In this document: piece after piece, positions 24,965 to 38,976 of the stretch
Layout: each line of letters begins with the position of its first letter
How positions within the stretch are numbered: position 1 is the stretch's first letter
Assembly (NCBI GenBank): GCA_029339505.1
Contig: JAQISU010000182.1
Location: 1,057,001 to 1,121,000, forward strand
DNA length: 64,000 bases
Direction: 5' to 3'
Source of the DNA: Unio delphinus
Taxonomy: Eukaryota; Mollusca; Bivalvia; Unionida; Unionidae
Notes under the pieces: generated by a model
Database searches by the model: none
The model's input: the letters and a program-made list of their open reading frames with translations, nothing else
What the model was told of the DNA's origin: nothing
Made by a program: the position numbers and the translations under genes

Positions 24965-27510
24965 ATCTTCAATCTTCGAGACAAAGTGCGAACTCGCCAG
25001 AAAAATAATTTGCTTTGAAATAGCAAGAAACTCTGTTTTGCATAATACATGGATTAATTTAATGCATATTAAGAATTTGTAAAAATGAACAGTCATACAT
25101 TCGTAAAAAGGATATACCACGTAACTGCTTCTCTTTATGGAAAACTCCGATTCTTTTCGAACAATGCTACCGACTCTATCATGCAAACAATAAAATGTTT
25201 GAAGAACGACTACAAAGGTCGTCACTACATTGTTTTTTGTTATTATTGAACTTATGAGCTATAGAAGAAACACAATGCGTCGCTATAACGTGAATACATT
25301 GAATCAATATCGTTGCTTTCCAACAAAAATAACAAAATTATTACATGAAATGAACAATTGTTAGTACGTAGTGTTGGGTAAACTACAAACATTGATTGAT
25401 CTTTATTGATACAATTATTTGTACATCTATATCAAGAAGAATCACATAAATTTAAAAATAAATTGGATGTAAACTCCGTTTATAAAATTTTAAAAAATTT
25501 ATATGACTGTTGTTCGATTTAAAATATTGTTTTATACTTAAAGGCACTTACGTGATACTATACCTTTCATATAATCATTTGTAATGAAATAGATTTCAAC
25601 TTTATCAACAATTTTCATTGTCTCTTTTGGCACGGATAATTTTAGTTTCCCAACTTTGTGTCCGTTTTCAACGATTTCAGTGTTATTCTATTGCAAATAG
25701 TCATTATAGCATGTGAAGAGGACAATCTGATTCAATATCATTCATTATGAAGGCAATAGTTTCCAACAATACTGCCCCTATGTATTGCATTTTGCAGGCA
25801 ATATTTTGCAAGAAGACTGCCACTAAAACGTTAGGAAAAAAAGGGAAATAATAAATTTGATGAAGTATTGAGTATCAGTGTACGCAAAGGTAAAATGATG
25901 TAATAAAACTAAATGGACGACATTCATTAAGATTGAGAGACCGGACAAGTATATAATGATTATTAATGGTGTGCGAATCATTTGAATATATACTTCTGAA
26001 CTTTTATTTCTAAGTTAGTTCGAAAACCTAGAGTGTGCATTTCACATCGAAATTGACTTCTGACAAACTTGGAAACTATACTCAGCTGTCGATATTAATG
26101 TATATGAATGCTTTTAAATGAGTTGATATGCATGACTACCACATCTAACTCACCGTCCAGTGGCAAAATGACCAAAGGTCATCACCTGTGCAAACAATTA
26201 TTTCGTTCATTATCACATCAATGAAAGCAACAGCTCCTTAATGGTCTAACATTTCCAAAGCACAAGCAAAATATGTTGTTCAAGGAAAATGTAAGACTGT
26301 ATTATATACCATCAAATATTATCGTGTGCCTCATACATATCTGCAGGAATATAAGGACTCGCAGCATTGAGCAGAATTGTAATGTGAAGTTTGATTGTAG
26401 TGTGATGTTACATTCAGATCTAAGGAGCAAATCATGTCTGGTAATGCAAAGTGGCAACTTCACTTGTAAGATCTAGAGCGCTTCCATGATATCTAACTTG
26501 ATTGATAACGACTTGTACCATAGATGCAGAATGGGGTAGCGTTGCAATGTTTGATACAAATAATATCTGTTTCAAATATATAACGATTATCTTGAATTAT
26601 AGTTTCAGATGGATTCTTTTAGATACTTACACCTGTTAATTCATTAGATATTTTTGATAGATCTGTGCAAACATTTCAACCTGGGTTTCTCGACATATCA
26701 CAAAATGAAAGGAACTATATATATAGTTAATGTGAAGGAACTTTAAAGAGTCAGACTTATGCAAAAGTGCTTTTGTTTTATTTTCATCTCCACGTAGAAA
26801 TGTTCCTTTCAATTAAAACATCATTTTCTCTTAATACATTCATATAAAGTAGTTTCCAAAATACTTCATAATTAAAACAGAACTCAACCGAAGCTGTGTT
26901 TTAATTTAGGTATCACATCTTATTTTTCAGTTTCTCCTTGAACGTGTACTTTGTATTTTACTGCAAAGTATTGGGGCAAATAATTGCCGTGTAATATTGC
27001 ACTTCATCTGACACAAACATCCGTCGTTTCCGTCTTGGATTAATGTCAAAGATTTTAAATTGCCTAAGGTAATGTTTCATATTTTTGAATATCGTCCTAG
27101 TATCTTTTATAAGTAGCATATATTTTAAAGCATTTTATTCTGCTTATATACGTTCAGACAATATTAGAATTCACTACTCGATAATACAGTAGTAGCCTCA
27201 TTCTCATGAGTATGTTAAATATATAAATTAAGTAAAATAAAATATAGGTTTTAAACAAGGAAACAAATAACTCTTACTGACATAAGATAATCTTTTGGAG
27301 AAAAGAAGAGATAATATTATGGTTTTAAGATATGATAACCGTAAGAAAACGAATGACACAATGTCGTAAGTAAATATAAATACGGAATTGTAAAGATGAA
27401 TCTTGTCCATTTAAAGACTTGGATATTGACGGAAGGTATAGGCCGTTTAGAGTTCATACCTGGACATGTACATCGCATCTTGTCTTTGCAAATATGCATT
27501 TTGTGTCATG
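24965..27510. other. Intergenic, nothing recognised
   Basis: AT-rich DNA. Short open frames (60-88 codons) near 24959 and 26273 have no motif. Confidence 0.4.
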
Positions 27511-27511
27511 A

Positions 27512-27598
<87 letters not shown>
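27512..27598. repeat. (TA)n microsatellite
   Basis: Uninterrupted TA dinucleotides. Confidence 0.95.
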
Positions 27599-27601
<3 letters not shown>

Positions 27602-27689
27602 ATTTGATATAATCGTATCCTGAGCTGGCAATTTTGTTAACAACGGGTGTTATTATTGTTTCAAAAAGAACGAAGTATCCTGCAATGAC

Positions 27690-28240
27690 GAGGGATTAAA
27701 TGCTGGACTTTGTGTTCGTTGCTATGGGTGTTGCATATTTTCGTGTACGTTTCTATGTTTGTTGCAGATTTGCATGTTTAGTGTTATAGATGCTGCTAAT
27801 TTGTGTGTTCATTGCAAAGGATACTGCATATGTTATTCTCGTTGCTGTGGATATTTCAGATTTTAGAGTTCGTTGCTATGGATATTGCCGAGTTTGTCTT
27901 AATTACTATGGATGCTGCAAATGCTTGTGTTCGTTGCTATTGTTGTTTCTGATTTGTTGCTATGGTTATTGCAGACTTTGTGTTCGTTGCAGAATTTGTG
28001 ATCGTTGGTATGGTTGTTGCAGATTTTGATTTGATTGAAATGGTAGTTGCGGATCTTAGAGTAAGCTGCTATTAACGTTTCAGATTTTAGAGTTCGTTGC
28101 TATGGTTGCTTCAGATTTTTTAATTCGATATAATCGATGTTTCAGAGTTTAGAGTTTGTTGCTATAGATGTTTCCGATTTAAGATTTCGTTATTATGCAT
28201 GATTCAGAATTTAGTGGTTTTTGTGTTATGGATGTTTGCA
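27690..28240. repeat. Degenerate ~30-bp tandem repeat
   Basis: Diverged copies of a unit like GTTCGTTGCTATGGATGTTG followed by CAGATTTT recur about 15-18 times at roughly 30-37 bp spacing. The Cys/Tyr-rich open frame near 27790-28029 is a translation of this repeat, not a gene. Confidence 0.75.
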
Positions 28241-28672
28241 GCGTTTGTAGCCAAAACGCGGATTCTGACTGGAATAGTAACGGTAAATCTTCAGTGATGA
28301 ATATTAAACAACAAACATTGTCAATACAGTAATATGTCGGTGAAGAAGAATACAAAACCCAATTCAAAGAGACTAATGTTTGTATAGCTAAAAGGAAAGG
28401 TGTGCTTTTAAATGTAGGAAAAATGGCAATGAAGAACAGTCGCAATTCAAACAATCTTAAGACGAGTTCTGTTCTCCAGAATATCAACAACCAGAGGAAA
28501 CGGTAGATGCCTGGCTGCCAAATAGAAATAGAATACCAATAACCGATAATGCATTATAGGTGAAGAAACATATTGATATCATATTTGTATATTAAAGAAA
28601 ATATAAATCATATAGAATATCGAAAGTAATCATTCACACATAATATATGATATTTTGTTTCTCCCCATTCCA

Positions 28673-28674
<2 letters not shown>

Positions 28675-28761
<87 letters not shown>
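28675..28761. repeat. (TA)n microsatellite
   Basis: Uninterrupted TA dinucleotides. Confidence 0.95.
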
Positions 28762-28763
<2 letters not shown>

Positions 28764-29232
28764 TTTGCAAAGATAATATTACAAAATGACACTATAGTGC
28801 GCAATCTTGCAATTGTTCTGTCTTTGCTTTCTCTCTCTCCATTATAATTATATCGAGTAACCTAGCAACATATACAATGTTTTATCTATTTGTGTATGTA
28901 AATTCACTATCATTAAAACATACATGACATAATATAAAAAAAATGTTTCAATAACAAAGAGAACATATAAAAACTAAAATATAAGTAATGATACATTTCA
29001 CTGAAATTCTATTAAACTAAGATTCCTAAAAGGTTGGTTACAAGTAAATAAACACCACGTCAAATTAGTTCAACAAGACGGAGGACATAACGTTTTCACT
29101 GCTGCTAATTGAAAGAGGTTAAAAGAAGAATTATGTCCAAAAGCCGTTTGAACAGGACATGCGACCTGAAAAATATAGAGACGATTATGAAGATCTAAAT
29201 AACATCGGTCGAAATGAGATCATTTTTCATTT

Positions 29233-29236
<4 letters not shown>
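28762..29236. other. Intergenic, nothing recognised
   Basis: AT-rich; short open stretches around 29040-29220 without a family signature. Confidence 0.4.

Positions 29237-29287
<51 letters not shown>
29237..29287. repeat. (TA)n microsatellite
   Basis: Uninterrupted TA dinucleotides. Confidence 0.95.
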
Positions 29288-29288
<1 letters not shown>

Positions 29289-32200
29289 ATGAAATTTGGA
29301 TCAAGCCTGACACTACTGTTATTATCAGGACAGGTCTTTCGTTTTGTTTTTCTATATCTTGGAAAGGTGGGTTTACACCGTTTGGATGATTTAGCATGCC
29401 AGAGATTAATGTTGTTTACGTTCCCAGAAAACCAGCGTAAATATTTATAAGCATGCAAAAATATCAGAAGAAGTATGAACGCTTCGGTTAATTTTAGAAT
29501 TACCCATTCAATTACACTGATTTGAAATATGTTGTCGTATCTGTCTGTCAATGTTATAATTGATCATACATCCAACACAAACTTCATTAAAGATAGATGT
29601 CTTCGTAAGACAATGATTGAAACCTTTACAGATTGTCAAGAAAATTTGATTCCCTTTTCTACTCTTGTAGATATGGACAATTATTTTACTAGAGCAAACT
29701 CGAAGACAAAATACATAATAGTGATATCACGCAATATAAAAGTATCTTTAAATGACACATTAACCTGATCTGACTCGCTTTGTTTTCTACAAGAATGTCA
29801 CTTTGCTGTATGAATGCAATGTTTGCATTTGCTCCTGCAAATAATATTTAACCCTTTTACGAAGAATTGGTGAGAGTTATCGTCTTCTAAGGAATAAAAT
29901 GGAATCTTTCCATGGAAACAAATCAAAACTGAATTCGAGTGCACCATTTATCATATGTGCGTAATAATGGAATTCTGTATCAAACGGCAAATGATTTTAA
30001 TCAGGAAATTCAGTATAATGTAACAAATACGTACATTATGAACATAATTTCATTTACATGCAAATTAGGTTCTGGCTTTTATTAATGACAACATCCTGGA
30101 TATTAATACATGAGACTCAGCAGTCACAGTTCTGTTGTATTTCTTCCAACTGCTAATTGAGGCAGGGCCAGTTCTATGCCCATGGGAAAGGGACAAATTT
30201 TAAATTAATTAAGGTTTTATCCCTGAAAATTAATTACTAATCTGTGATACAGTCTGCGAGCAGACAGTTATGTTGCTCATCATAGTATTAAAGCAACACT
30301 GGTTTTGGTTTATGTGATTTTCAGAAATTGGATGATGGCCATTACTTTGTTTTTCTATTGGGACCCAACTGTAACTAAGTATAATAAAATATTCAATTAA
30401 AAATAGCCAATACGTTTGACAAGATTAATGGGCTCATAATAGGAAGTACGCGAAATGAAAATATCCAGAAAAAAGCATGGCCAATAAATGTGAAAACGGA
30501 ATCCAGAGTAATATAGTGAATAAGTGGGAAAACAAAAATATTTGGTACAATTAGTCTAACCTTCTTACATAGATGTCACTTTACGTCGTCTGGTAATGGT
30601 TATAGTGTAATGACTATTATACTTACTCTATAATACAATAAACTATTTATTTCCAGTCATTATCGCAGTTGTAGCATCGTATGTAACTAATGGATTATTT
30701 TAAGTTCTGTTTTTCTTCTGACACTTCTCTACTCGTTTTGTTACAGAAAGCTGATTGAATATTTTAATTATTAGCATACAGGTATTCTTGGACTGTGACT
30801 GGATGTAGACAAAATAATAATATCCGTGCGAATTGTATTCGTTTCAGTCTTGAATTACAAAATCGATATAGGTAATCCATACTCCGTAGTGAAAGTTATT
30901 AAACATTCGCTGATTTGTATAAAACAAGGCTGGCACACTAACTGTTTTGCTTCATTATATTGTCATAGAAAACAAAATGGATAACCAAGTTATCTAAATC
31001 CGGGTTTTGCATGGAGGAAGTGTTTCGCTTTCAGAAGCTGCTTTATCGCAACATGTAAACTCTATGAATAAAACCATCATTAGCATGCCAGTCATTCTAC
31101 TATACATCATACGTGCACAGTCGTTATAAACAGGATTCTCGTTTTAGTAGGATTTAGGAAATAGGTCAAACTACTGCGTCGATTGAGTCAGGAGCCCTGC
31201 CATCAACTGAATAAATGAACGCGAAGTCCGTAAATAAAACTTGCAATTGATTGAGCATTGCTTTTTGAAACAAAGTCTCGAAGTATTACCTCGATCGGAA
31301 ATTTGATTTTAATTAAAGGTCGTATTGGTGGATGACCTGTTCTGTCTATGAAACATTTATCGGAAGATGTAAAGGACACATGTCATCTCAGACTTTGCAT
31401 CTAAAAGAACATTTGTCATCTAAAAAACACGCTGGTATATGAAAAGGGCCTTTGGGATAATGATCTGTTAATTCTTGCGAATGCTAGTTGTTAATCAGTT
31501 GGAAATATTATGTTCATTCATTGTAAGCATCAATGTGTACCAGTATTCATCTCACAGAACGATGCCTTACTTTTTTATGTTCTAGTTCCAAAAGAAACAA
31601 TATTAATGATTACTTAATGTATTACATGTCTAATGCGATTACATTTTGCAATCCATCATATAAGAACCTTTATATTTATACAACTAAAGACCATCGTGGA
31701 TGTATATTTATATTTGAAATGTTACCATCAATTGTTAAGAAGACTCGCGAATAATACATTTAGCATTAAAATGGGTCTCAATATATACCCAAAATGAATG
31801 CGATGGTTAATTTGACTCCATAACTACCCCAATGTTTCAGCAAAAAATTATTCATAATAGATAATATGTGGATTTCTTTACTGCTATTTCTTCAGCCGAG
31901 AAAACGTTAATGTCAAACTGTGAAATTATTTCGATAGGCTTAAATAATAAACGATCAGATACTAATGATAATAAAAACGGATTTAGTATTGCGGAGACTA
32001 CATAAATGCATCATACAGTGGAACAGATCAACTCACTGCAATATAATTAACTCATTATTCCTAGTAATATTACAAGACATAACGAAGATTAAGCACATTC
32101 TTAATACCAAAGTGGATGTGTCATATACGCAGCCCGAAGCATCGAAATAATTCAGTTAACATTATTTCAAAAACTGTTTGATCTCTTATGTAGACTAAAT

Positions 32201-33546
32201 ACCTCACCAGACATATCATTACGCATGCAATGCTATATTCATTCCTTCCAATTTACTGCTTCGGTTTCCACCTTCATGAAATTGATAATTGTAGCATTCA
32301 AACATTGCAACATCGTTCTTGACTTTCTTATTTGAGCTGTATATTGTCTTTAAATAGCAAGATTTAAACTTTCAACCACCAACATTTATGGTAATTTTAA
32401 CTCAAATTAAGCTTTTACACATCCTGCATTTTATATTCCTTGTCATAAACGTTATTTCATATTATTTTTTTATCTGGAATATGACCTTAACAGTTTTATA
32501 ATGTCTATATAAATATTCAGTTGTCATCTTTCTATACAAGTTATGAACTATATAATGGAATGAAATACTGAATTCAAACTTAAAGTAGGAAGCATCAAGA
32601 GTGGTTAAGTTCACAAATCAAAGAAAACACATTATATGTATGGTTTCCTAACTTGCAATACACGGACATTTATAAATTTATTATTTTTTAATCAAAGAAA
32701 ACACAATCCAAGAAGTATATTGAGACCTGTTCTTTCAATATATATTTATTGAGACGAAAACTAGCTACCACAACATTTTCAAAATATCTACCAAAAGAAA
32801 AAGTTACTCGCTGTGTACCTATAGTATGATTGCATTTTACATTCACGTGCATTGAAAACAAAGTATAATTAATTATAACTAATTATACTAATTTATGTTT
32901 ACAATTGTGTTATTTTACGTTAAATAAACTGAACTTTTTCTTCACAAGTCATTTATGCTAAACACATCTTTGAAATTCACTTAGTCTTTTTTTTTGCAAA
33001 CATATTTTAGGATCCTTTAAAGATTCCATGAAAAAAAGCCAAAACAAAGAAGGAACATTACAGACTCTTGCTTTTTACCCTAGTTTGGCTTTATTATTAT
33101 TTACGAAGCATGGAAATAAATGTATATTGACATTCCATATCGAAATTTGTAATAAAACATACACAAAATAGGGTCTAATTCTTATATAAGATTAAAACAC
33201 GGTATTTTTAATGTCCGTTACGAGAATAAAACTCGTGTTTGTTTGTGAATATTATTAATTTCTCTTTATTGAAGAGTTTAATTAATGAAACACTACCGGG
33301 TCTTTATTAGCATTGACTAAATTAATTTTAACAGACCTTTCTGATTATGGCCAGAAAAATCAACCGTACCTTTGACAGCATTCGGAAAATAATATATGAC
33401 AAATTTAAAGAAACACGTACAAACCGGAAGTAGAGACTATAAAGATACATATGCCATACTATGAAGTGTAAATATGTTTTTCCTAGACACTTGAGAAATA
33501 TGACAATTCTTTGATGAAGAAAACGAATCACCCCTAATACAATTCG

Positions 33547-33549
<3 letters not shown>
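29288..33549. other. Long AT-rich stretch without recognised genes
   Basis: Open frames up to about 79 codons (29529, 31533, 31965) show no motif. A short AT-rich inverted repeat lies near 32864-32890. Confidence 0.4.

Positions 33550-33625
<76 letters not shown>
33550..33625. repeat. (TA)n microsatellite
   Basis: Uninterrupted TA dinucleotides. Confidence 0.95.
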
Positions 33626-33627
<2 letters not shown>

Positions 33628-34029
33628 TGAATTTAATTTTTGTTAACTTTTTTTAGATACAATAAACTCAATCGTATTAAGTTTTTAATATAAACTGGTG
33701 TTATTGGAACTTTTCGTGTCTATGCTAAAGATGCTACACAATCTGTGGAAAGATCATGTCAATTATACATATGTCGCTTCGAGAAACATTTTTTTGGTTC
33801 TCATCTTTCACATCTGACCTTTTTAATTTCTAATCTATGCTTAACCACAAAGACAACTGAACTATAAATTTTAATTTCTTCTTGGAATACGTTTCCCAAT
33901 CCCATTACGTTAGGAGGAATACTTACTTAAAGACAGTCCTACTAAAAGTCGAAAAATTATCTTTCTGCATCTCAATAGCCAAATGATTTTACGCCTTAAT
34001 TCCTTTATTGATCGCATCATTGTCTTCTA

Positions 34030-34084
34030 TACCGTAAGCGTGTTGGTCGTGCATCTTCTCTACCGTAAGCGTGTGGGCCGTGCA
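34030..34084. repeat. 31-bp direct duplication
   Basis: TACCGTAAGCGTGTTGGTCG and following bases recur 31 bp later (TACCGTAAGCGTGTGGGCCG) with two changes. Confidence 0.8.
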
Positions 34085-35300
34085 TATTACCTCCACCTGG
34101 CACCGCCAGTTGTTCCTAGGTTTTAGCTTTGCTGTTGTATAGACCACTCGTGAAAGATATCGTTCAACAACCCAGGTGTTTTTGTGTTCTAACGTTCATT
34201 TTGGACTTATGGTTCAGATTTATAAATTTAATTTAAAAGGTTAAATGTATTATTTTATAATTTCGGTGAATTCTCTAGTGATTTTGTCATTTTGTATGAC
34301 TTCGTCTTTTAACACCATCATTCCACCATGCTCATGTTGACCTTTTTTCACTTTCATTATGAGTTAGCGTAATTTCGATTTTGTTTGATTACCCGTCCGG
34401 TACAGAGCTCTTTTTAAATATAATTATGATTTAGTTATTACATAAGGCATTGTGTTTACGTTTGTAACAGAATAACTGGGTACTGATACGACACTTTTAC
34501 TGCTCTGTTAGTTAAAACAGTGTATAAGCTAAAAAAAAGTAGTAATATCAATACATTTCTAGCTTTTACTACTGTTTGTTTTTGTTGTCACAGCAGAATA
34601 TCATTGAAGGTGAGAGCGAATCATTGGGGAGTAAACGCAGATTTTAGGCATCCCAAGAAACGTAAGTCCCTAAACCATTGAGTCAGAACATGGCCTTCAT
34701 GATCGTTAAGTCAGGCTGCATGGGATAAAAGCTGTATCCGTTGCATCATTACTATACCGGAGACTTAAATGAGAAATCTGTCAGTTCAGCCAGACGTTAG
34801 GTGAGACCGGTACCGATGATATACCGCCAGCAACCGGGCCGACCATACGCCATTCATATCAGACCCATTATATTTAATCCATTTTAAAACTGCATCGTCA
34901 CCGGCCGTCCAACTGTTGCAGCATATTGACTTATTTGTCGATCGTAAATGTCAGATCTCTTCGTCGAAACGTAACGTCGGCGACATGCCCTTTCTATGAC
35001 GGAGATATCAGTGAGAAATCTGCTTATCTGGCTAAGCAGGTATTGATATCAGCATTGTCTTCTCTTCAGTATGCGTGCGGGCCCTGCATTCGACAGGCAA
35101 ACCAGCAAACAATGCTGCACTGTGATAATATAATCATTGAATATCCACAAGAGACAGAGCTAGTGGCGGTTAACATATTAAGTCGTCTTTGTAAGTTGAC
35201 CTACGAATACACCGTCAGATCGTTGTCAGATCGTTGACAGAATGCCGCTCTGCAATATCAATATATGGTTGCTGATATAAAATACGATGGAGCCTGTGCA
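34085..35300. other. Less AT-rich intergenic DNA, possibly 5' part of a retroelement
   Basis: Base composition becomes more balanced from about 34600 onward, matching the retroelement remnant downstream. A 103-codon open frame at 34926-35237 could be a gag/ORF1 remnant by position only; no motif was recognised. Confidence 0.3.
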
Positions 35301-35319
35301 AAGAATATAATCTACAGGG

Positions 35320-36640
35320 TTTTATTCAAGGCTATTTAGTTTTCGAAAAGCAAATATCTAGTTGAAACCCACTGCTATCGACTGGAGTCTTCTCAACCAA
35401 TTCTAGATTAAGATTGCGCAGTTAAATTCGATTCACCGTTCTTTCAGATAAGTGTTCCGTTAGTCTCGATCTGACAGACCCATTTATACATCCATCTGCA
35501 GCACGTGTCACAAACAACGTTTTTCGGATTACTTGATAAGTCCACAGTTCCTCCCTTCTGCCACAGGGCTTTTATTCACATTACGTATCCCTCTTCTGGT
35601 CGATCTACAATAATGGCAGTGTACCAAGACTACATACTGCAGAAACACATGAAAGGTTATGTCCTACTCCAGGGCAAGAGCGATCTTCCTTCTCTTCTGA
35701 ATCACACAGTCGTTTTTTGAACATGAAACAAATCAGACTTGGTCCATTCCAAGAACTTTTTTCCCTCAGTGATTAGAGATCTTAACAACCATAAACTGGC
35801 TAGGCTTCCTTGTGTCATATTACCAGTATCATCGGACTCCTGGACTCCGTTTCAAACAAGACGTGGATTATAGCAAGAAAGTTCTTACAACTCCTAGGTT
35901 TTTTAAACAAGGCAGTTAACTAGATCCCACTTGGTGGCATTGTTTATACGCACCTTTGAGCATACGTTTCCCCTTGATCAGTCACAGTCACGACCAAGAT
36001 TCGATTATTCCTGAGTCAGTGTGGCAACCCCGGCTGGCTTTGTGAATCCCTCTAGAAACAACCAAAGCGGAAATAATTGGAGGTACCGACAGTGCGCACG
36101 CTGGTGGTTCTCACCTGTTGAAGACCTTTACTACCGCCGTCGGCGACTTGTTGGAGACAAGGGAACAATCTTTACACATCAACATTCTAGAAACGAAGGC
36201 AGTCATCAACGCCTTGCACTTCTGAACATATCAAATTTGAGACGAAAAGGTCATCATCAGGTCCCACAACTCATTGATGGTGATCTATCTCCTCAAACAG
36301 GAGGAACACAATTATCAGACATGTTTATTCTGATTTATTAGTTTTTTTTTGCAAATCTCAATATCAACATAAAAATCGGATACATTCCCGGTAACTCAGT
36401 TTATTGGCTCTACCTCAATTCAGAAGTATTGGTCAAGTTCTTCAAGAAGAATTTTATCTCCGTTAATCGTTCTTCATTCGATCTTTCGCATTTCTCTGGC
36501 GTCATATGATCGACGTCTAAGCGAGAGGTGGAATCACTACCTACTAACGTTCGTCTCTTCAGTTCGAAATCCAAATTCTCTGGCCATGCATGCACTGTAT
36601 ATCATTTAGATGGATCATTGTAAGGGTTCCTTCTTCTACC
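35320..36640 (+). pseudogene. RT-RNase H polyprotein remnant (DIRS/Ngaro-like)
   Basis: Broken reverse transcriptase/RNase H of a retroelement, read in several + frames. The RT part shows SVSLDLTDPFIH (about 35455-35490), the motif with the first catalytic Asp. A connecting region near 35870-35960 contains FLQLLGFLNKAV and IPLGG. The RNase H part contains TDSAHAGG (about 36085), HINILETKAVINAL (about 36177) and VIIRSHNS (about 36250), where this type usually has an Asp-Asn-Ser motif. Stops and frameshifts are frequent. This RNase H signature is typical of tyrosine-recombinase retroelements (DIRS, Ngaro), but no recombinase domain was found, so the superfamily is tentative. Confidence 0.65.
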
Positions 36641-37569
36641 AAAGGGGCTGGTTAAGAAAACAGAGGTCACCGATTCAGAATGGCAAGACGACAGTTCCCC
36701 TCTGATGGTAGAATTTCTGGGTCACAGATTTACTCGTTCTAACGACAGATATGCACCGGAAGGTTCCAACCAACCAGTATTTTCTCCAGCATTCCCGGGT
36801 AATCCATCTTATCCCAGACTTTCTTCTTCTTCTAAACGTTAAACTCTTAACATGACATTATCGCAAGATGAACAATATCAAGCGTTCGATTGTGGAGAGG
36901 TTATGAAGAGCAAGATGTTCATCCACTTTGAATGTGGAAAAGCGGCGTGTTTTCAGAGACTAGGCCATACAAACAAATCTTCCTTCTGCGTGATTTGAGT
37001 CCCCAACAAGCCGATGATTTCTCTGTCACTTTGATAAGAAACGGCTGGGATCCTGATTTACACCAAATGCTAACTCTCAATGACATAGGACTCATTCCGG
37101 CCTCAAGACAGACACGCGTTTAGGCGGGATATAGACCTAACGGACCTTGTAGATAACTGTAGACACAGTCGAACACACTCTCTCAGTGTGTCTCCAAATG
37201 TAACGAACTCTGAAATTTAACATGGCTAAATTCGAATCTAGTCTAACCTCTAGCTTGCAACTCGCTAAATCCATACTTGTTGATAACATTAGCTTCTGAG
37301 TTGCATGGTAAGCGAACGCAACGTTCCTACCCGAGATATACTATAGCTGTTTACTGGCATGCATATTCAATTTTCTCGATCATAGGTCAGAGATATTTGG
37401 CGTCGCAGAGGCAGCCTTGAATCTATTATGTCCAGTGGTGGTAGCAAAGACGGTCACAAGACTCAAATGTATGAATTAACACAACTTCGCTGTCGCATTT
37501 GCATAGTTCAGATTTCATTCATCATCTTCTTAACAGTATTTTAGGCCCACGGGTCTAGTGAGTCTAGTT

Positions 37570-37653
37570 GATGTTGACTGTCAGGATAGTGATGTTGACT
37601 ATCAGGATAGTGATGTTGACTGTCAAGATAGTGATGTTGACTGTCAGGATAGC
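37570..37653. repeat. 21-bp tandem repeat, 4 units
   Basis: Unit GATGTTGACTGTCAGGATAGT repeats four times with single-base changes. Being a multiple of three it reads as a heptapeptide DVDCQDS repeated in frame, within the 3' part of the retroelement remnant. Confidence 0.93.
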
Positions 37654-37745
37654 TTGTTATCCTCCACACGGGATATTTCAGCTATTCGTCCCATGAAGGC
37701 TACCCGAGGTAGGTGTATATTCTTATAATTCCCTAGTATCCTAAC

Positions 37746-38062
37746 GTAATGTGTCTGGGGAACATATTCGAATGAGAAAATGAATTGGTCAGCACATACT
37801 ATTCCTCCGAGGATACTTACCCAATCACATTACTTAAATACCCTTCCATCCATCTCGCCATGCAAGAATTCTCGTTAATATCTCGCGCAGCTGATAGTAG
37901 GTGACACTAGGTGACACTTGGTCATATCAATGGGAAGTAATGGGCAATAGATAATGCCCTTTGTTTATTGATACAACAGGGAAAGACAAATTTTGTCTTT
38001 AATTAGACGTTGCAGGCTTATATCACTAATGTAATATGATTGGGCAAGTATTTTCGGAGAGC
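37746..38062. repeat. Related direct/inverted 30-bp segments (retroelement terminus?)
   Basis: Three related segments: 37746-37775 (forward, GTAATGTGTCTGGGG start), 37803-37833 (inverted; its complement starts GTAATGTGATTGGGTAAGTA) and 38031-38062 (forward, GTAATATGATTGGGCAAGTA). Forward and inverted copies side by side resemble the complex terminal repeats of YR retroelements. They lie 3' of the RT-RNase H remnant. Confidence 0.6.
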
Positions 38063-38976
38063 AATAACTTATTTAAAGTTTGCTTTTGGGTTCTTGGTTT
38101 GGAAAGTCAGGAAAATAAAGCTAACTTAAGTTCGTTATGATCTTTGAATAAAAGATATGTTATTTAGCCCGTAATAATATCAAGCTGATATTATGCAAAT
38201 AACGATTTTGCTGTTAATCGAACACATGGAAGGTTATCACTAACAAACGACAATGGAAATTGGCCAATTTGTATCCCACTCCCTGATCTTAGTATTATTT
38301 TAGTGACATTCTCTGGACAAAAGCTTTTCTAGTCAGTGACTGAATTTCGGAGCAGAAACAATATGACGCTAGCTGATGCTTTATCCCTTCATTATCGTCA
38401 TCAGTGAAATATTTCTTACACAAAGTTATTGTCATTCATTATCAAGCACAACCTCAGTTCAAAATGTGATTTTAATTGGGATAAAAAATCTTCATATGCA
38501 ATCGACTGTGTTGTGAAGATAACATCATCTTTGTTAAATCCTATTATGTTTTAAATATATAAGATTCATTACAGGTCCAGTTACAAAGTAAGTCCATAAG
38601 TGGATTTCGTATTGCTCCTGTCAGAGTAGAAATAGTTATTAAAAACTTCTGTCTACAGTGATCTTTAAGGTCTACGTTCGCCGGTTAGTTGATCGTAGTG
38701 GTTGAGAAGCGGATGCCACATTGTCAGTAGGCTTGGTAATGTGGACAAATTCTTTTTAAAATAGCACACAAACGTAATTAATGATTCAGTTCGTTTCATA
38801 ATTTAGCTTTATACGTAACCTATACTAATTTCTGGTTAGTAACTTAATAGCGAACGTGGTGATATTAAAAGATTTTAGGTAAGAATTTTATTATCATATT
38901 GTTTGAATAAATGTTGCTTTTCGTTCAAACAAGCCCAATGGCAAATATTTTCATTTCAATTCAGTTTTGATACTAA

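Noticed and set aside
27790..28029. Cys-rich small protein (toxin-like appearance)
   Set aside because: Cysteines come from a degenerate 30-bp DNA repeat (TTGCTATGGATGTTGC type); no signal peptide and no regular Cys framework.
35266..35320. Exact 5' boundary and gag gene of the RT-RNase H element
   Set aside because: No terminal repeat or nucleocapsid motif could be found; only a change in base composition was seen, which is not enough.
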